Source of the DNA: Streptomyces sp. A0958
Lineage (GTDB): Bacteria; Actinomycetota; Actinomycetes; Streptomycetales; Streptomycetaceae
DNA length: 64,000 nt
NCBI RefSeq assembly: GCF_004795035.1
Contig: NZ_SSBK01000025.1
Coordinates: 35,905 to 99,904 of the forward strand
Direction of reading: 5' to 3'
Shown here: piece by piece, positions 16,724 to 25,468 of the stretch
How positions within the stretch are numbered: the first letter of the stretch is position 1
Layout: the number at the start of each line of letters is the position of its first letter
Notes under the pieces: generated by a model
Told to the model about the DNA's origin: nothing
Database searches by the model: none
The model's input: the letters and a program-made list of their open reading frames with translations, nothing else
Translations under genes and position numbers: made by a program

Positions 16724-19537
16724 TCACGGCTCGACGCCCCAGGCCAGGGCGCCGGCGACGTAGGCGCCGACCTTCGGGGAGTCCGCGTACGTGGTGTTGG
16801 TGGCCCGGCTGTAGTCGTCGCTCTCGTCGAAGTTGGACCAGTCGCTCTTGTTCAGCCGCAACTGGAGCTCACCCGTGGAGGCGCCGGCGGCCAGGGTGCC
16901 CGCCCCGCCGGTGAAGCCGACCTCCAGGTAGCGGTCGGCGCCGGCCTTCGGACTGGGGACGGCGACCACCGTGTGCGTGATGTTGGACGAGCCGAGCGCG
17001 GCGTAGTCGCAGTACGTACCGAACGTGCTCGGGCCGCCGTCGGCGGTGAACCAGTACCGCGCCTTCACCGTCGTCAGGTCGACCGGAGCGCTGCCGGTGT
17101 TCACCACCTGCAGGCCCAGCCGGACCTGGTTGTCGGTCGCGGAGGAGTCGTTGTTCTTGTACTGGACCTTCACCGCGCCGGTCCCGGCCGAGCCGCCCGT
17201 CTTCGTGGTGGCGAGTACCGCGTCGGACAGCGCCGAGGTGTTGCCGCCGGCGTCCCGCGCCGCTACCGCGTAGGTGTACTCGGTGCCCGCGGCGAGCCCG
17301 GTGTCGGTGAACGTCAGGCCGGTCGTGTTGCCGGCAAGCACACCGTTGCGATACACGTCGTAGCCGGTCACCGCGACGTTGTCGGTGGCGGCCGACCAGG
17401 AGAGCGACAGGCTCTCCTTGGTGGTCGCGGTCACCGTGAGGCCCGCCGGGGACGTCGGGGGCTCGGTGTCGCCGCCCGGCTCACCACCGCCGCCCTCCAC
17501 CAGCAGTTCCGCGTAGATCGCGAAGGCGAGCGCGAGCGCCGCCTGCGCCCAGAAGCGGTGGTAGGTGAAGGTGGGTGCGTCGCCGCCGTCGAGGTAGGCC
17601 TGCACCTTCGGCCAGTCCGGGTCGTCCTTGTACCAGCTACGGATGCTGATGAAGGTCGCACCGGGCCGGACCGGGTCGCCGTTGGGCATGGTGCCCGACC
17701 AGCCGGAGGGGATGTACACCTCGTCGTCGAACCGGTTGTAGTCCAGCCGGGTCTCCGGGACCGAGATGCCCTTGTCCGTGGTGTTCAGCGCCATCGCGTC
17801 GAGCAGCGCCTTCGCCAGCGCAGCCGCGTCCTCGTCACCCGACTTGGCGGCGTAGTAGGTGAGCGTCTTGACGTACGCGGCGCCCACACCGACGTCGTTG
17901 GCGTAGTCCACGACCGAGACGTGCAGACCGGCGTTGTCACCGGGCGAGGCCGCGTTCCAGGTGTCCGGCCGGCCCGTCCAGTTCAGGGTGGAGGGGAAGC
18001 GGAAGCTGCCGTCGGCGCCCACCGTCGTCTCGCTCGACGCCCAGGCGACCCACTTGGACAGCACCGCCTCGGCGGTCGCGTTGCCGGTGACGTAGTAGTA
18101 CGCGGCGACCCGCTCCATGCCCCAGGCCTGGAAACCGAACCAGTTGTTGCTGGCGGGGTCGTGGTACACCGGCTGCCAGTCGTACGCCATCCCGTAGAAG
18201 GTCGGCGTCCCGGCCGGCGGCCGGCCGTAGCTGCCCTCCCAGCTGTTGGTGCAGCCGCCCGCGAGGGCGCCCTCGCTGGACTGGAGCCAGGTCAGGAACT
18301 CCAACTGCCGGGTCAGGCTCTTGGACCAGTCCGACTTGGCGGTCGCGGACTTCGGGGTGAGCGAGGGCACGTTGGACAGCGCCCACGCGGCCAGCGGGTT
18401 CTGGTAGCCCTGGTGGGACGCGCCGTCACCGATGCGCCACGCCCAGCCGCCGCCGCTGCCCGCCGCGGCCCCGCCCCAGGCGTAGTACCACGACAGCAGG
18501 TAGTGCTGGGAGTCCCGGCCCGATGCGGCGGGGCAGGAGTTCGGGTCGGTGCAGTCGCCGATCCGCTTGAAGTACTTGTCGAACATGGCGTACCGGAGGT
18601 AGTCGCCCATCTTGGCGGCCTTCGCCACCGAGGCCGCGACCTGGCTCTCCTTGCCCTGTTCCGAGGCCCAGCGGTACGCCCAGTAGGCAGCCTGCACCGC
18701 GCGGGCGTCGGCGTCCGGCGCGTTGGTGTACTTCCACTGCTTGGCGTAGCTGGAGTCCCCGACGAACAGGTCGAGATATCCGTTGGGGCCGCCGTACTCG
18801 AAGAGGTCGGTGGTCGGCTGCGGGACGGTCTCCCACACCGACTCCTGCGCACCGCGCTGGTAGGTGTTGATGAAGGAGGCGCCGGCGCCCGGCCCGGACT
18901 CGCCTCCGGTGCCCGGCTTGTTGCCGTAGCCGTAGACGTTGTCCAGGTCCATCAGCCAGTGCATGCCGTAGATGTCCATCGTCCCGTAGGACGAGGCGAG
19001 TTCGGAGGAAATGGGGTCGGCGCCCACCGGGACCGTGCCGTCCAGGGCGGAGGGGTAGCCGTCGGGCAGCGGGTGCTCCGGCGCGTAGGTCGCGGGTGCC
19101 GAGGGGCTGTACGAATCGCTGGTGGACTGGTCCGCGTGCTGCGGGATGATGGTCTTCTCCGCCACCGCCCAGGCCGCGTTGAAGGGGGCCCAGTCACCCG
19201 TCACCCGCCCGTACGCCGCCTCCAGCCACATCCAGAAGCTGACGGCCTCGGACGTCGTCTGGTGGCCGTGGTCGGGCGCCTCGACCATCAGGGTCTCGAC
19301 CGAGTGGTAGGGGAGACCGTCGGGGCTGAAGTAGCCGTTGGCAGCCGCCTTGATCTTGCCGTACTGGGTGAGGAAGGCCTGCGTGTACGGGTCGTCGGAC
19401 GCGGCCGCGGCCGTGGCACGGGCGCCGGTGCCGGCCTGCGCCGAGGCGGGCTTGGCGAAGGCCGTGCCCTGCGTCAGGCCCAGGGCCAGCGCGCTGCCGC
19501 CCAGGGCGCTGCTGAACGTTCTCCGTGATATCGACAC
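16724..19537 (-). CDS. Secreted GH48 reducing-end cellobiohydrolase with FN3 and CBM3
   Basis: 937 residues. The N-terminus is a twin-arginine signal (SRRTFSS plus a hydrophobic stretch ending AKPASA), so it is probably exported folded by Tat, unlike the Sec-type GH6 and GH10. The GH48 domain (~45-685) is followed by FN3 (~710-795) and CBM3 (~800-937). GH48 enzymes are processive exo-cellulases from the reducing end and usually the key partner of GH6. The start is GTG at 19537 with GGAGGATTT just upstream. It lies 119 bases after the GH10 gene and 139 bases before GH6. Confidence 0.95.
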   Translation of the reverse strand: MSISRRTFSSALGGSALALGLTQGTAFAKPASAQAGTGARATAAAASDDPYTQAFLTQYGKIKAAANGYFSPDGLPYHSVETLMVEAPDHGHQTTSEAVSFWMWLEAAYGRVTGDWAPFNAAWAVAEKTIIPQHADQSTSDSYSPSAPATYAPEHPLPDGYPSALDGTVPVGADPISSELASSYGTMDIYGMHWLMDLDNVYGYGNKPGTGGESGPGAGASFINTYQRGAQESVWETVPQPTTDLFEYGGPNGYLDLFVGDSSYAKQWKYTNAPDADARAVQAAYWAYRWASEQGKESQVAASVAKAAKMGDYLRYAMFDKYFKRIGDCTDPNSCPAASGRDSQHYLLSWYYAWGGAAAGSGGGWAWRIGDGASHQGYQNPLAAWALSNVPSLTPKSATAKSDWSKSLTRQLEFLTWLQSSEGALAGGCTNSWEGSYGRPPAGTPTFYGMAYDWQPVYHDPASNNWFGFQAWGMERVAAYYYVTGNATAEAVLSKWVAWASSETTVGADGSFRFPSTLNWTGRPDTWNAASPGDNAGLHVSVVDYANDVGVGAAYVKTLTYYAAKSGDEDAAALAKALLDAMALNTTDKGISVPETRLDYNRFDDEVYIPSGWSGTMPNGDPVRPGATFISIRSWYKDDPDWPKVQAYLDGGDAPTFTYHRFWAQAALALAFAIYAELLVEGGGGEPGGDTEPPTSPAGLTVTATTKESLSLSWSAATDNVAVTGYDVYRNGVLAGNTTGLTFTDTGLAAGTEYTYAVAARDAGGNTSALSDAVLATTKTGGSAGTGAVKVQYKNNDSSATDNQVRLGLQVVNTGSAPVDLTTVKARYWFTADGGPSTFGTYCDYAALGSSNITHTVVAVPSPKAGADRYLEVGFTGGAGTLAAGASTGELQLRLNKSDWSNFDESDDYSRATNTTYADSPKVGAYVAGALAWGVEP

Positions 19538-19656
19538 AAATCCTCCAGTGGCGGGTGTCGTCGGGGAGGGGAGGAGATGAAGCGGTGGGGACGGGGGTGC
19601 GGGGAAGCGGGGAACGCAAGGGGGAGTGGAGAGGGAGAGGGGCCGTGTGCCCGGGA

Positions 19657-21219
19657 TCAGGGCTCGATGCCCCAGACCAGGTCTCCGCCGGCGTACACGG
19701 TGATCTTCGAGGCGTCCGCGTACGAGGTGCCGGTGCCGTGGCTGTAGTCGTCCGACTCGTCGAAGTTCGACCAGTCCGTCTTGCTCAGGCGCAGCTGGAT
19801 CTCGCCGGTCGAAGCGCCCGGGGCCAGGCTGCCGCTCGCGAAGCCCACTTCGAGGTAGTGGTCGGCCCCGGCCTTGGGGGTGCTCGCCGCGACCACCCGG
19901 TTGGTGACCGTGGAGCAGTCCAGGGGCGACCAGTCGCACCAACTGCCGTACGTGGCGGCGCCGTTGTCGCCGGAGAACCAGTAGCGGACGGTCACCGACG
20001 GCAGGCTGACCGCCGTGGTGCCGGTGTTCACGAGTTGGAGGCCGGGCTTGATCTGGTTGTCGCCGGCCGAGGTGTCGTTGCTGCGGTACTGCACCTTCAG
20101 GGTGCCCGGGGTGGAGCCGTCCTCGCCCCCGTCGTCCCCGCCGTCCTCGCCCCCGTCGTCCCCGCCGCCCAGTGCGGCGCGCACGGCGTCGTTGGCGGGC
20201 TTCGGGGCCAGGTTGTCGTCGTACAGATTGGCGGCGCCCTCGCCCGGGAAGGTGCTCGGCACCCAGGAGTACTTGTCCGTGTAGTCCCAGACGGTGATGC
20301 CGACGCAGCGCCGGACGGAGAGGCAGGCGTCGACCACCTGGGCGTAGTACGAGGACTGGGTGGCGAGCTTGGCCGCGTCGGCCGGAAATGGCATGCGCAC
20401 GTCAAGCTCGGTGACGGCTACATCGAGGCCGAGATCGGCGAACCGCTGCATGTTCGCCTGCATCTGGTACGGGAAGCCGTACTGGATCGCCAGGTGCGCC
20501 TGCATTCCGACCCCGTCGAGCGGCACGCCCTCGTCGAGCAACTCGCTCACCAGGTCGTACATGGCGTCGCTCTTCGCGCCCATGCCCTCGATGTTGTAGT
20601 CGTTGACGTAGAGCTTGGCGTCCGGGTCGGCGGCGTGCGCCGCGCGCAGGGCGGTGGCGATGTAGTCGCTGCCCATCGCCGTGTAGAACGGGCTGGTGCG
20701 GAAGGTCCCGTCCTCGTTGAACGGCTCGTTCACCACGTCCCAGGCGGCGACCTCGCCGCGGTAGTGGGTGGCCTCCGCGGTGACGTGGTCGGTCATGGCC
20801 GCCGCCACCCGCGCGGACGGCAGTGAGCCGACCCAGCCGGGCAGCTGGCTGTGCCAGACCAGGGTGTGGCCGCGTACGGTCTGGCCGTGCTGCTCGGCGA
20901 AGTCGGTGATCGCATCGCCCTTGGTGAAGTTGAACTGGCCCTGCACGGGCTCGGTGGTGTCCCACTTCATGGAGTTGCCAGGGGTGATCTGCCCGAACTC
21001 GGAGCCCAGGGTCGCGGCGTAGGCGGCGTCGGGCAGCTCGGGATTGTCGGTGGCGGAACCGAAATACCTGCCCTGGGCGGCGGCGAGGTCGTGCAGCGTG
21101 CTCTGCGGGGCGGCTGACGCCGGCCCGCCCACCAGGCCGGTGGCAAGGGCGAGGGCGCCGATCAGGAGGGCCGGGAGTCCCCCGGTGCGACGGGGCCTAC
21201 AGCGCTTCACCAAGCTCAT
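19657..21219 (-). CDS. Secreted GH10 endo-beta-1,4-xylanase with CBM3
   Basis: 520 residues: signal peptide (1-~36), GH10 barrel (~40-345) with the acid/base glutamate in WDVVNEPFNE and the nucleophile in VTELDVRM, an Asp/Gly-rich linker (GGDDGGEDGG repeats) and a C-terminal CBM3. It cleaves xylan internally while anchored to cellulose. The ATG at 21219 has GGAAGG upstream. It is first in the hydrolase run and lies 127 bases downstream of a perfect CebR box, so it probably leads a cellobiose-induced transcript. Confidence 0.95.
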   Translation of the reverse strand: MSLVKRCRPRRTGGLPALLIGALALATGLVGGPASAAPQSTLHDLAAAQGRYFGSATDNPELPDAAYAATLGSEFGQITPGNSMKWDTTEPVQGQFNFTKGDAITDFAEQHGQTVRGHTLVWHSQLPGWVGSLPSARVAAAMTDHVTAEATHYRGEVAAWDVVNEPFNEDGTFRTSPFYTAMGSDYIATALRAAHAADPDAKLYVNDYNIEGMGAKSDAMYDLVSELLDEGVPLDGVGMQAHLAIQYGFPYQMQANMQRFADLGLDVAVTELDVRMPFPADAAKLATQSSYYAQVVDACLSVRRCVGITVWDYTDKYSWVPSTFPGEGAANLYDDNLAPKPANDAVRAALGGGDDGGEDGGDDGGEDGSTPGTLKVQYRSNDTSAGDNQIKPGLQLVNTGTTAVSLPSVTVRYWFSGDNGAATYGSWCDWSPLDCSTVTNRVVAASTPKAGADHYLEVGFASGSLAPGASTGEIQLRLSKTDWSNFDESDDYSHGTGTSYADASKITVYAGGDLVWGIEP

Positions 21220-21345
21220 GACGAACGCCTTCCTCTGCCGGGCAGCGTGGAACATCACGGGGAGCGCGGCTGCGCCCCGTAACGCCCCTACCGCCAAACG
21301 GCGTTGGGGGAGAAGGGAGGGGGTGGAGTGTGCAAGTCCTGATTG

Positions 21346-21359
21346 TGGGAGCGCTCCCA
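21346..21359. promoter_or_regulatory. CebR operator
   Basis: The 14-bp palindrome TGGGAGCGCTCCCA matches exactly the known binding site of CebR, the LacI-type cellobiose/cellotriose-responsive repressor of Streptomyces. It lies upstream of the GH10 gene, and no second copy was seen before GH48 or GH6. It implies repression in the absence of cello-oligosaccharides. Confidence 0.9.
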
Positions 21360-22173
21360 AGGTGGCGTGGCGACAGGCACCTGTCAAGAGTTAAATCGCA
21401 ACTGCCTTACGGGCATGTGAACGCGGCCATACGTCGAACAGGCCTGTCGCGCAGCGTCGTTGAGGCCCGGGTGAGGAACGGCCGCCGCCCGCCGGGACGC
21501 GTGCCGGCACCCCTGCAAGCCGGTGCGCGGAGGTGCCTGCGGAAGGGGTGCTCGGGGCCGGTCCGGAGTGTTCGCGATCGCACGCCCGAGGGGCGTTGGC
21601 GGGTGCCTGGGCAGTCGGGGTCGAGGTGCACGATCGCACACGCGTGGTGACTCACAGCGAGGTGCGTCCTCCGTAGCCATACCGACGACCCAGGGGGTCC
21701 GCTCTACGGGGCCGGAAGCGAAGCGGCAGGACAGCGACGCGATCGGCACGGGAGAAGGCGGCGCCCGCGGGTCGGGTGCACGTACGGAACGTGGTGCCCG
21801 TCCGCGTACGGGTTTCGACCCAGAGTGACGGACGAGGCGCGCGTAACCGAGGCACGGGCCAGCCGTTTGCGGCGCCCGCAAGCCCCTGCCGTCGTGCGCG
21901 AAGGTGTACGTCCGGAGGTGCCGCGCCCGCCCCCGGCAAGGGCCCGGGAGGTGCCGCGGGGGCCCCGGCCGGCCGGCTGTGAGCGGGCTCGCCGCGGGCG
22001 GACGCGGACGGGGAAGGACGGGTGCGGACCCCGCCGGGCGGCCGCCGCATACCGCCGTTCACCCCGGCGTCACGTCATGCGGGCCGGCGACCCCGCGGCC
22101 GGAGACATCGTCGCGGAGGCCGTCGCCACCCCGGAAACCACCCTCCCGGGCGCTGTTGGCACACACCCGCACT
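21360..22173. other. Long intergenic region, no supported gene
   Basis: About 800 bases between the hydrolase promoter and the small membrane-protein gene. The open frames on both strands are short, Arg/Gly/Pro biased and without recognisable motifs or ribosome-binding sites. I see no tRNA fold or repeat array. It could hold an untranslated RNA or a decayed gene, but nothing supports a call. Confidence 0.5.
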
Positions 22174-22209
22174 CCCCTCGCGGTGGAGGCCGGGCGCCAC
22201 CGCGAGGGG
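22174..22209 (-). terminator. Hairpin terminator after the small membrane-protein gene
   Basis: A perfect 13-bp inverted repeat (CCCCTCGCGGTGG at 22174-22186 with its complement at 22197-22209), 21 bases after the stop of the 52-residue gene on the minus strand. Confidence 0.7.
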
Positions 22210-22230
22210 TGTCACAACCGCTTTCCCGGC

Positions 22231-22389
22231 TCAGGTCTCCCGGGTCGCGGCCATCCCTATCGTGATCAGCCCCAGCAGCACCCAGCCGAACCAGAGCCAG
22301 CCGTTGCTCCCCAGCGCCACCGTGTAGGCGGTCACCGCCACCAGGGCACCTGCGGTGAGCATTCCCATAGTCTTCGTTGATCCGGGCAT
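22231..22389 (-). CDS. 52-residue two-helix membrane protein
   Basis: A short gene with a clear ATG (22389) and TGA (22231). The product has two hydrophobic helices (MLTAGALVAVTAYTVAL and WFGWVLLGLITIGMAA) joined by a short loop with a Gly-Ser-Asn turn. It lies 78 bases after the CtaG-like gene on the same strand and is followed by a strong hairpin, so it is probably the second gene of that operon. The function is unknown; an accessory role in cytochrome oxidase or copper handling is suggested only by position. Confidence 0.7.
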   Translation of the reverse strand: MPGSTKTMGMLTAGALVAVTAYTVALGSNGWLWFGWVLLGLITIGMAATRET

Positions 22390-22467
22390 GCGCGCACCCT
22401 CCTAGGACACAACCTCATCGGCCGCGCGGCCGTGAATGCCATCGTCACCCGGAAGGTGCGTCCACCG

Positions 22468-23418
22468 CTACCGTCCGCGCGCCTGCAACGACGCGAGATA
22501 CGCGTTGTACGCCAGCAGCTCCTGGTCCCCGTCCCGGTCCGCGGCCCGATCCGAGCGCTTCGCCGTCCGCTGTTCCGAGCGGTACCACTGGAACACCAGG
22601 GCCACCAGGACCAGGACCGAGGGGATCTCGCTGAACGCCCAGGCGATGCCGCCCGCCGCGCTCTGGTCGGACAGGGCGTCGATGCCGAGCGAGGCCGGGG
22701 GGTTCTTGTACACCTCCACCATCGGCTGGGACGCCATCATGAGCGCGATCCCGAAGAACGCGTGGAACGGCATCCCGGCGAACAGCTCCAGCATCCGCAT
22801 CACGTACCCCGGCCGGTGCGGCCCGGGGTCGACGCCCATGATCGGCCAGAAGAAGAACAATCCGACCGCCAGGAAGTGGACCATCATCGCCAGGTGCCCG
22901 GTCGTCGAGCCCATCAGGTAGTCGAAGAGCGGGGTGAAGTACAAGGCGTACAGGCTGGCGATGAACAGCGGGATCGTGAAGGCGGGATGCGTGACGACCT
23001 TCATGTACCGGCTGTGCAGCAGCATCAGGAGCAGCTCGCGCGGCCCCTTCGAACCACGCCGCGCGACCGGGAGCGCACGCAGCGCGAGCGTCACCGGCGC
23101 ACCCAGCAACAGCAGGATCGGCGACAGCATGCTGATCACCATGTGCTGCACCATGTGCACGCTGAACATGACCATGCCGTAGTCGTTGAGCCGGGTGCAC
23201 ATCACCAGGGCGATGGTCAGCACACCGACGACGAAGAGCACCGTGCGGCCCACCGGCCACTCGTCCCCGCGCCTGCGCAGCCGCAGCACCCCGTACCCGT
23301 ACAGGAGCAGGGCGAGGACGCAGCCGGCCAGGAAGAACGGGTCCGCGGAGAACTGGAGCCCGCGTCCCAGCGTGAACGGCGGCAGGTCCATGTTCATGCC
23401 GTGCCCGCTGTGATCCAT
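22468..23418 (-). CDS. CtaG-like cytochrome c oxidase assembly membrane protein
   Basis: 316 residues with about seven transmembrane helices, matching the caa3-type CtaG family, thought to help deliver copper to cytochrome oxidase. The N-terminus MDHSGHGMNM is rich in His and Met, and conserved histidines lie in helices (VHMVQHMVISM, MMVHFLAVGLFFFWP, MPFHAFFG), consistent with metal binding. It stands alone after the pfkA terminator and is followed by a 52-residue membrane protein. No oxidase subunits are nearby. Confidence 0.85.
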   Translation of the reverse strand: MDHSGHGMNMDLPPFTLGRGLQFSADPFFLAGCVLALLLYGYGVLRLRRRGDEWPVGRTVLFVVGVLTIALVMCTRLNDYGMVMFSVHMVQHMVISMLSPILLLLGAPVTLALRALPVARRGSKGPRELLLMLLHSRYMKVVTHPAFTIPLFIASLYALYFTPLFDYLMGSTTGHLAMMVHFLAVGLFFFWPIMGVDPGPHRPGYVMRMLELFAGMPFHAFFGIALMMASQPMVEVYKNPPASLGIDALSDQSAAGGIAWAFSEIPSVLVLVALVFQWYRSEQRTAKRSDRAADRDGDQELLAYNAYLASLQARGR

Positions 23419-23484
23419 CTGTTCACTCCCGATGGGAACGCCGGGACGTCCCTGTTTCGTGCTGGTTGTCCCGACCAGAGTAGA

Positions 23485-23518
23485 ACCGCCCCCGGCCGCG
23501 GATGCGGCCGGGGGCGGT
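23485..23518 (-). terminator. Hairpin terminator after pfkA
   Basis: A perfect 15-bp GC stem (23485-23499 with 23504-23518, loop GGAT), 18 bases after the phosphofructokinase stop on the minus strand. It separates pfkA from the CtaG-like gene. Confidence 0.85.
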
Positions 23519-23536
23519 CTCGGGTCGTCGTGTCGC

Positions 23537-24562
23537 TCAGAGCACGCACTCCGCCTCGGAGTACCGCTCGGCGGGGACCGTCTTCAGCGTCTCCACGGCG
23601 TGCGCGAGCGGCACCATGGTGATGTCCGTGCCGCGCAGCGCCGTCATCATGCCGAACTCGCCGCGGTGCGCCGCCTCCACCGCGTGCCAGCCGAAGCGGG
23701 TCGCGAGGACCCTGTCGTACGCGGTCGGGGTGCCGCCGCGCTGCACATGGCCGAGGATCACCGGGCGGGCCTCCTTGCCGAGGCGCTGCTCCAGCTCGAT
23801 GGAGAGCTGGGTCGCCACGCCCGTGAAGCGCTCGTGCCCGTAGATGTCCTTGACGCCCGACTCGAACTCCATGGAGCCCTGGCGCGGCTTCGCGCCCTCG
23901 GCGACCACGACGATCGCGAACTTCTTGCCGGCCGAGAAGCGGCGGCCCACCAGCTCCGTCAGCTCGTCGATGTCGAAGGGCCGCTCGGGGACGACGATGG
24001 CGTGCGCACCGGCCGCCATGCCCGAGTGCAGCGCGATCCAGCCGGTGTGCCGGCCCATGACCTCGACGATCATGACGCGCTGGTGCGACTCGGCGGTGGT
24101 CTTCAGCCGGTCGAGCGCCTCGGTGGCCACGCCGACGGCGGTGTCGAAGCCGAAGGTGACGTCGGTGGAGGCGATGTCGTTGTCGATGGTCTTCGGCACG
24201 CCGACGATCGGCAGCCCCGCCTCGGACAGCAGGTTCGCCGCCTTGAGGGTGCCCTCGCCGCCGATCGGGATGATCGCGTCGAGACCGAGATCCTTGACGT
24301 GGCCCCTGGCCTGCTCGATGCCGCCGCGCAGATGCGCGGGCTGGACCCGGGAGGAACCGAGGATCGTACCGCCGCGGGCGAGGATGCCGCCGACCGCGTC
24401 CAGGTCGAGCTTGCGGTAGTCGCACTCGAGGAGGCCCCGCCACCCGTCGTGGAAGCCGACGACCTCGTCGCCGTGGTCGACCACAGCGCGGTGGACGACG
24501 GAACGGATGACCGCATTGAGGCCGGGGCAGTCGCCGCCGGAGGTGAGCACACCAATTCGCAT
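23537..24562 (-). CDS. pfkA: 6-phosphofructokinase
   Basis: 341 residues. The glycine-rich GVLTSGGDCPGLNAVIR opens the protein, followed by PIGGEGTLKAA and PKTIDND, with the fructose-6-phosphate site EVMGRHTGWIA. The combination of Gly in GGEGT (ATP-type) with Lys in PKTIDND is the mixed signature reported for ATP-dependent PFKs of Streptomyces, so I expect ATP rather than pyrophosphate as donor. The ATG at 24562 gives the standard N-terminus. It is monocistronic, with its own terminator. Confidence 0.95.
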   Translation of the reverse strand: MRIGVLTSGGDCPGLNAVIRSVVHRAVVDHGDEVVGFHDGWRGLLECDYRKLDLDAVGGILARGGTILGSSRVQPAHLRGGIEQARGHVKDLGLDAIIPIGGEGTLKAANLLSEAGLPIVGVPKTIDNDIASTDVTFGFDTAVGVATEALDRLKTTAESHQRVMIVEVMGRHTGWIALHSGMAAGAHAIVVPERPFDIDELTELVGRRFSAGKKFAIVVVAEGAKPRQGSMEFESGVKDIYGHERFTGVATQLSIELEQRLGKEARPVILGHVQRGGTPTAYDRVLATRFGWHAVEAAHRGEFGMMTALRGTDITMVPLAHAVETLKTVPAERYSEAECVL

Positions 24563-24705
24563 TGCCCGGGAAACCTTTGCAACGTGGGCCGACGACCGGA
24601 CCACGTCGTCCGGTTGGATCTCCGCCACCCTACCGGCGCAGGGTGGCGGGACCGAACCGGGCGTCCGCCTGCTGGACTCCGCTCAGCTGAGCGTTTTCCA
24701 CCTCA

Positions 24706-25434
24706 TCAGGCGGGCTGTGTGGCGGCCGCGATGCGCTCCGCGCGCAGCGCCTCGTACCACCGGTCGTCGGTGGGCGGGAGCGCGTTCACATCGAGGGCCA
24801 GCTTCAGCAGGAGGTCCGCGATCAGCGGGTTGCGCGCCATCACGGGCCCGTGCATGTACGTGCCGAACACGGTGTCGTTGTACGCGCCCTCCGTGCCGTC
24901 GCCCGTGCCGTTGCCCCGGCCGAACCGCACCCGCGCGAACGGGCGTGCCGTCGGGCCGAGATGCGTGACGCCCTGGTGGTTCTCGAAGCCGGTCAGCGGC
25001 GGAAGACCGAGATGGGGGTCGATGTCCGCGAGCACGTCGCCGACGCACCGCGCGCCCTCGCCGCGGGTCGAGATCACGTCCAGGAGACCGAGACCCTGCT
25101 CGCGCTCACCGAGGTCGTTGACGAACTCGTGGCCGAGGATCTGGTAGCCGGCGCAGACCGAGAAGATGATCGCGCCGTTGGACGCGGCCCGGCTGAGCCC
25201 GCCGTCACGGCGCAGCCGCTCCGCCGCGAGCCGCTGCGGCCGGTCCTCGCCGCCGCCGATCAGGTAGATGTCACCGGAGGTGGGCACCGGCTGGTCGCTG
25301 CGTACGTCGACGCGCGCGACGTCGAGGCCGCGCTGACGGGCCCGGCGCTCCACCACCAGGGCGTTGCCCTGGTCGCCGTAGGTGCTCAGCAGGTCCGGGT
25401 AGACCCACACCAGCCGCAGGCTGTTGTTGCTCAT
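24706..25434 (-). CDS. gatD: Lipid II isoglutaminyl synthase, glutaminase subunit GatD
   Basis: 242 residues of the CobB/CobQ-like class I glutamine amidotransferase type. The nucleophile elbow is FSVCAGYQILG and the histidine lies in GFENHQG, with a second His in TYMHGPVMARNP. With MurT it amidates the D-glutamate of lipid II stem peptides. It starts at the ATG 25434, 34 bases after the MurT stop, which is the usual murT-gatD operon. Confidence 0.95.
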   Translation of the reverse strand: MSNNSLRLVWVYPDLLSTYGDQGNALVVERRARQRGLDVARVDVRSDQPVPTSGDIYLIGGGEDRPQRLAAERLRRDGGLSRAASNGAIIFSVCAGYQILGHEFVNDLGEREQGLGLLDVISTRGEGARCVGDVLADIDPHLGLPPLTGFENHQGVTHLGPTARPFARVRFGRGNGTGDGTEGAYNDTVFGTYMHGPVMARNPLIADLLLKLALDVNALPPTDDRWYEALRAERIAAATQPA

Positions 25435-25468
25435 GCTTCGTCCTCTCCGGAGGGGGCCGGGGCCGGGG

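Noticed and set aside
21384..22062. Several 80-165-codon frames in the gap upstream of the xylanase gene
   Set aside because: No start signals, no conserved motifs, and overlapping frames on both strands look equally random.
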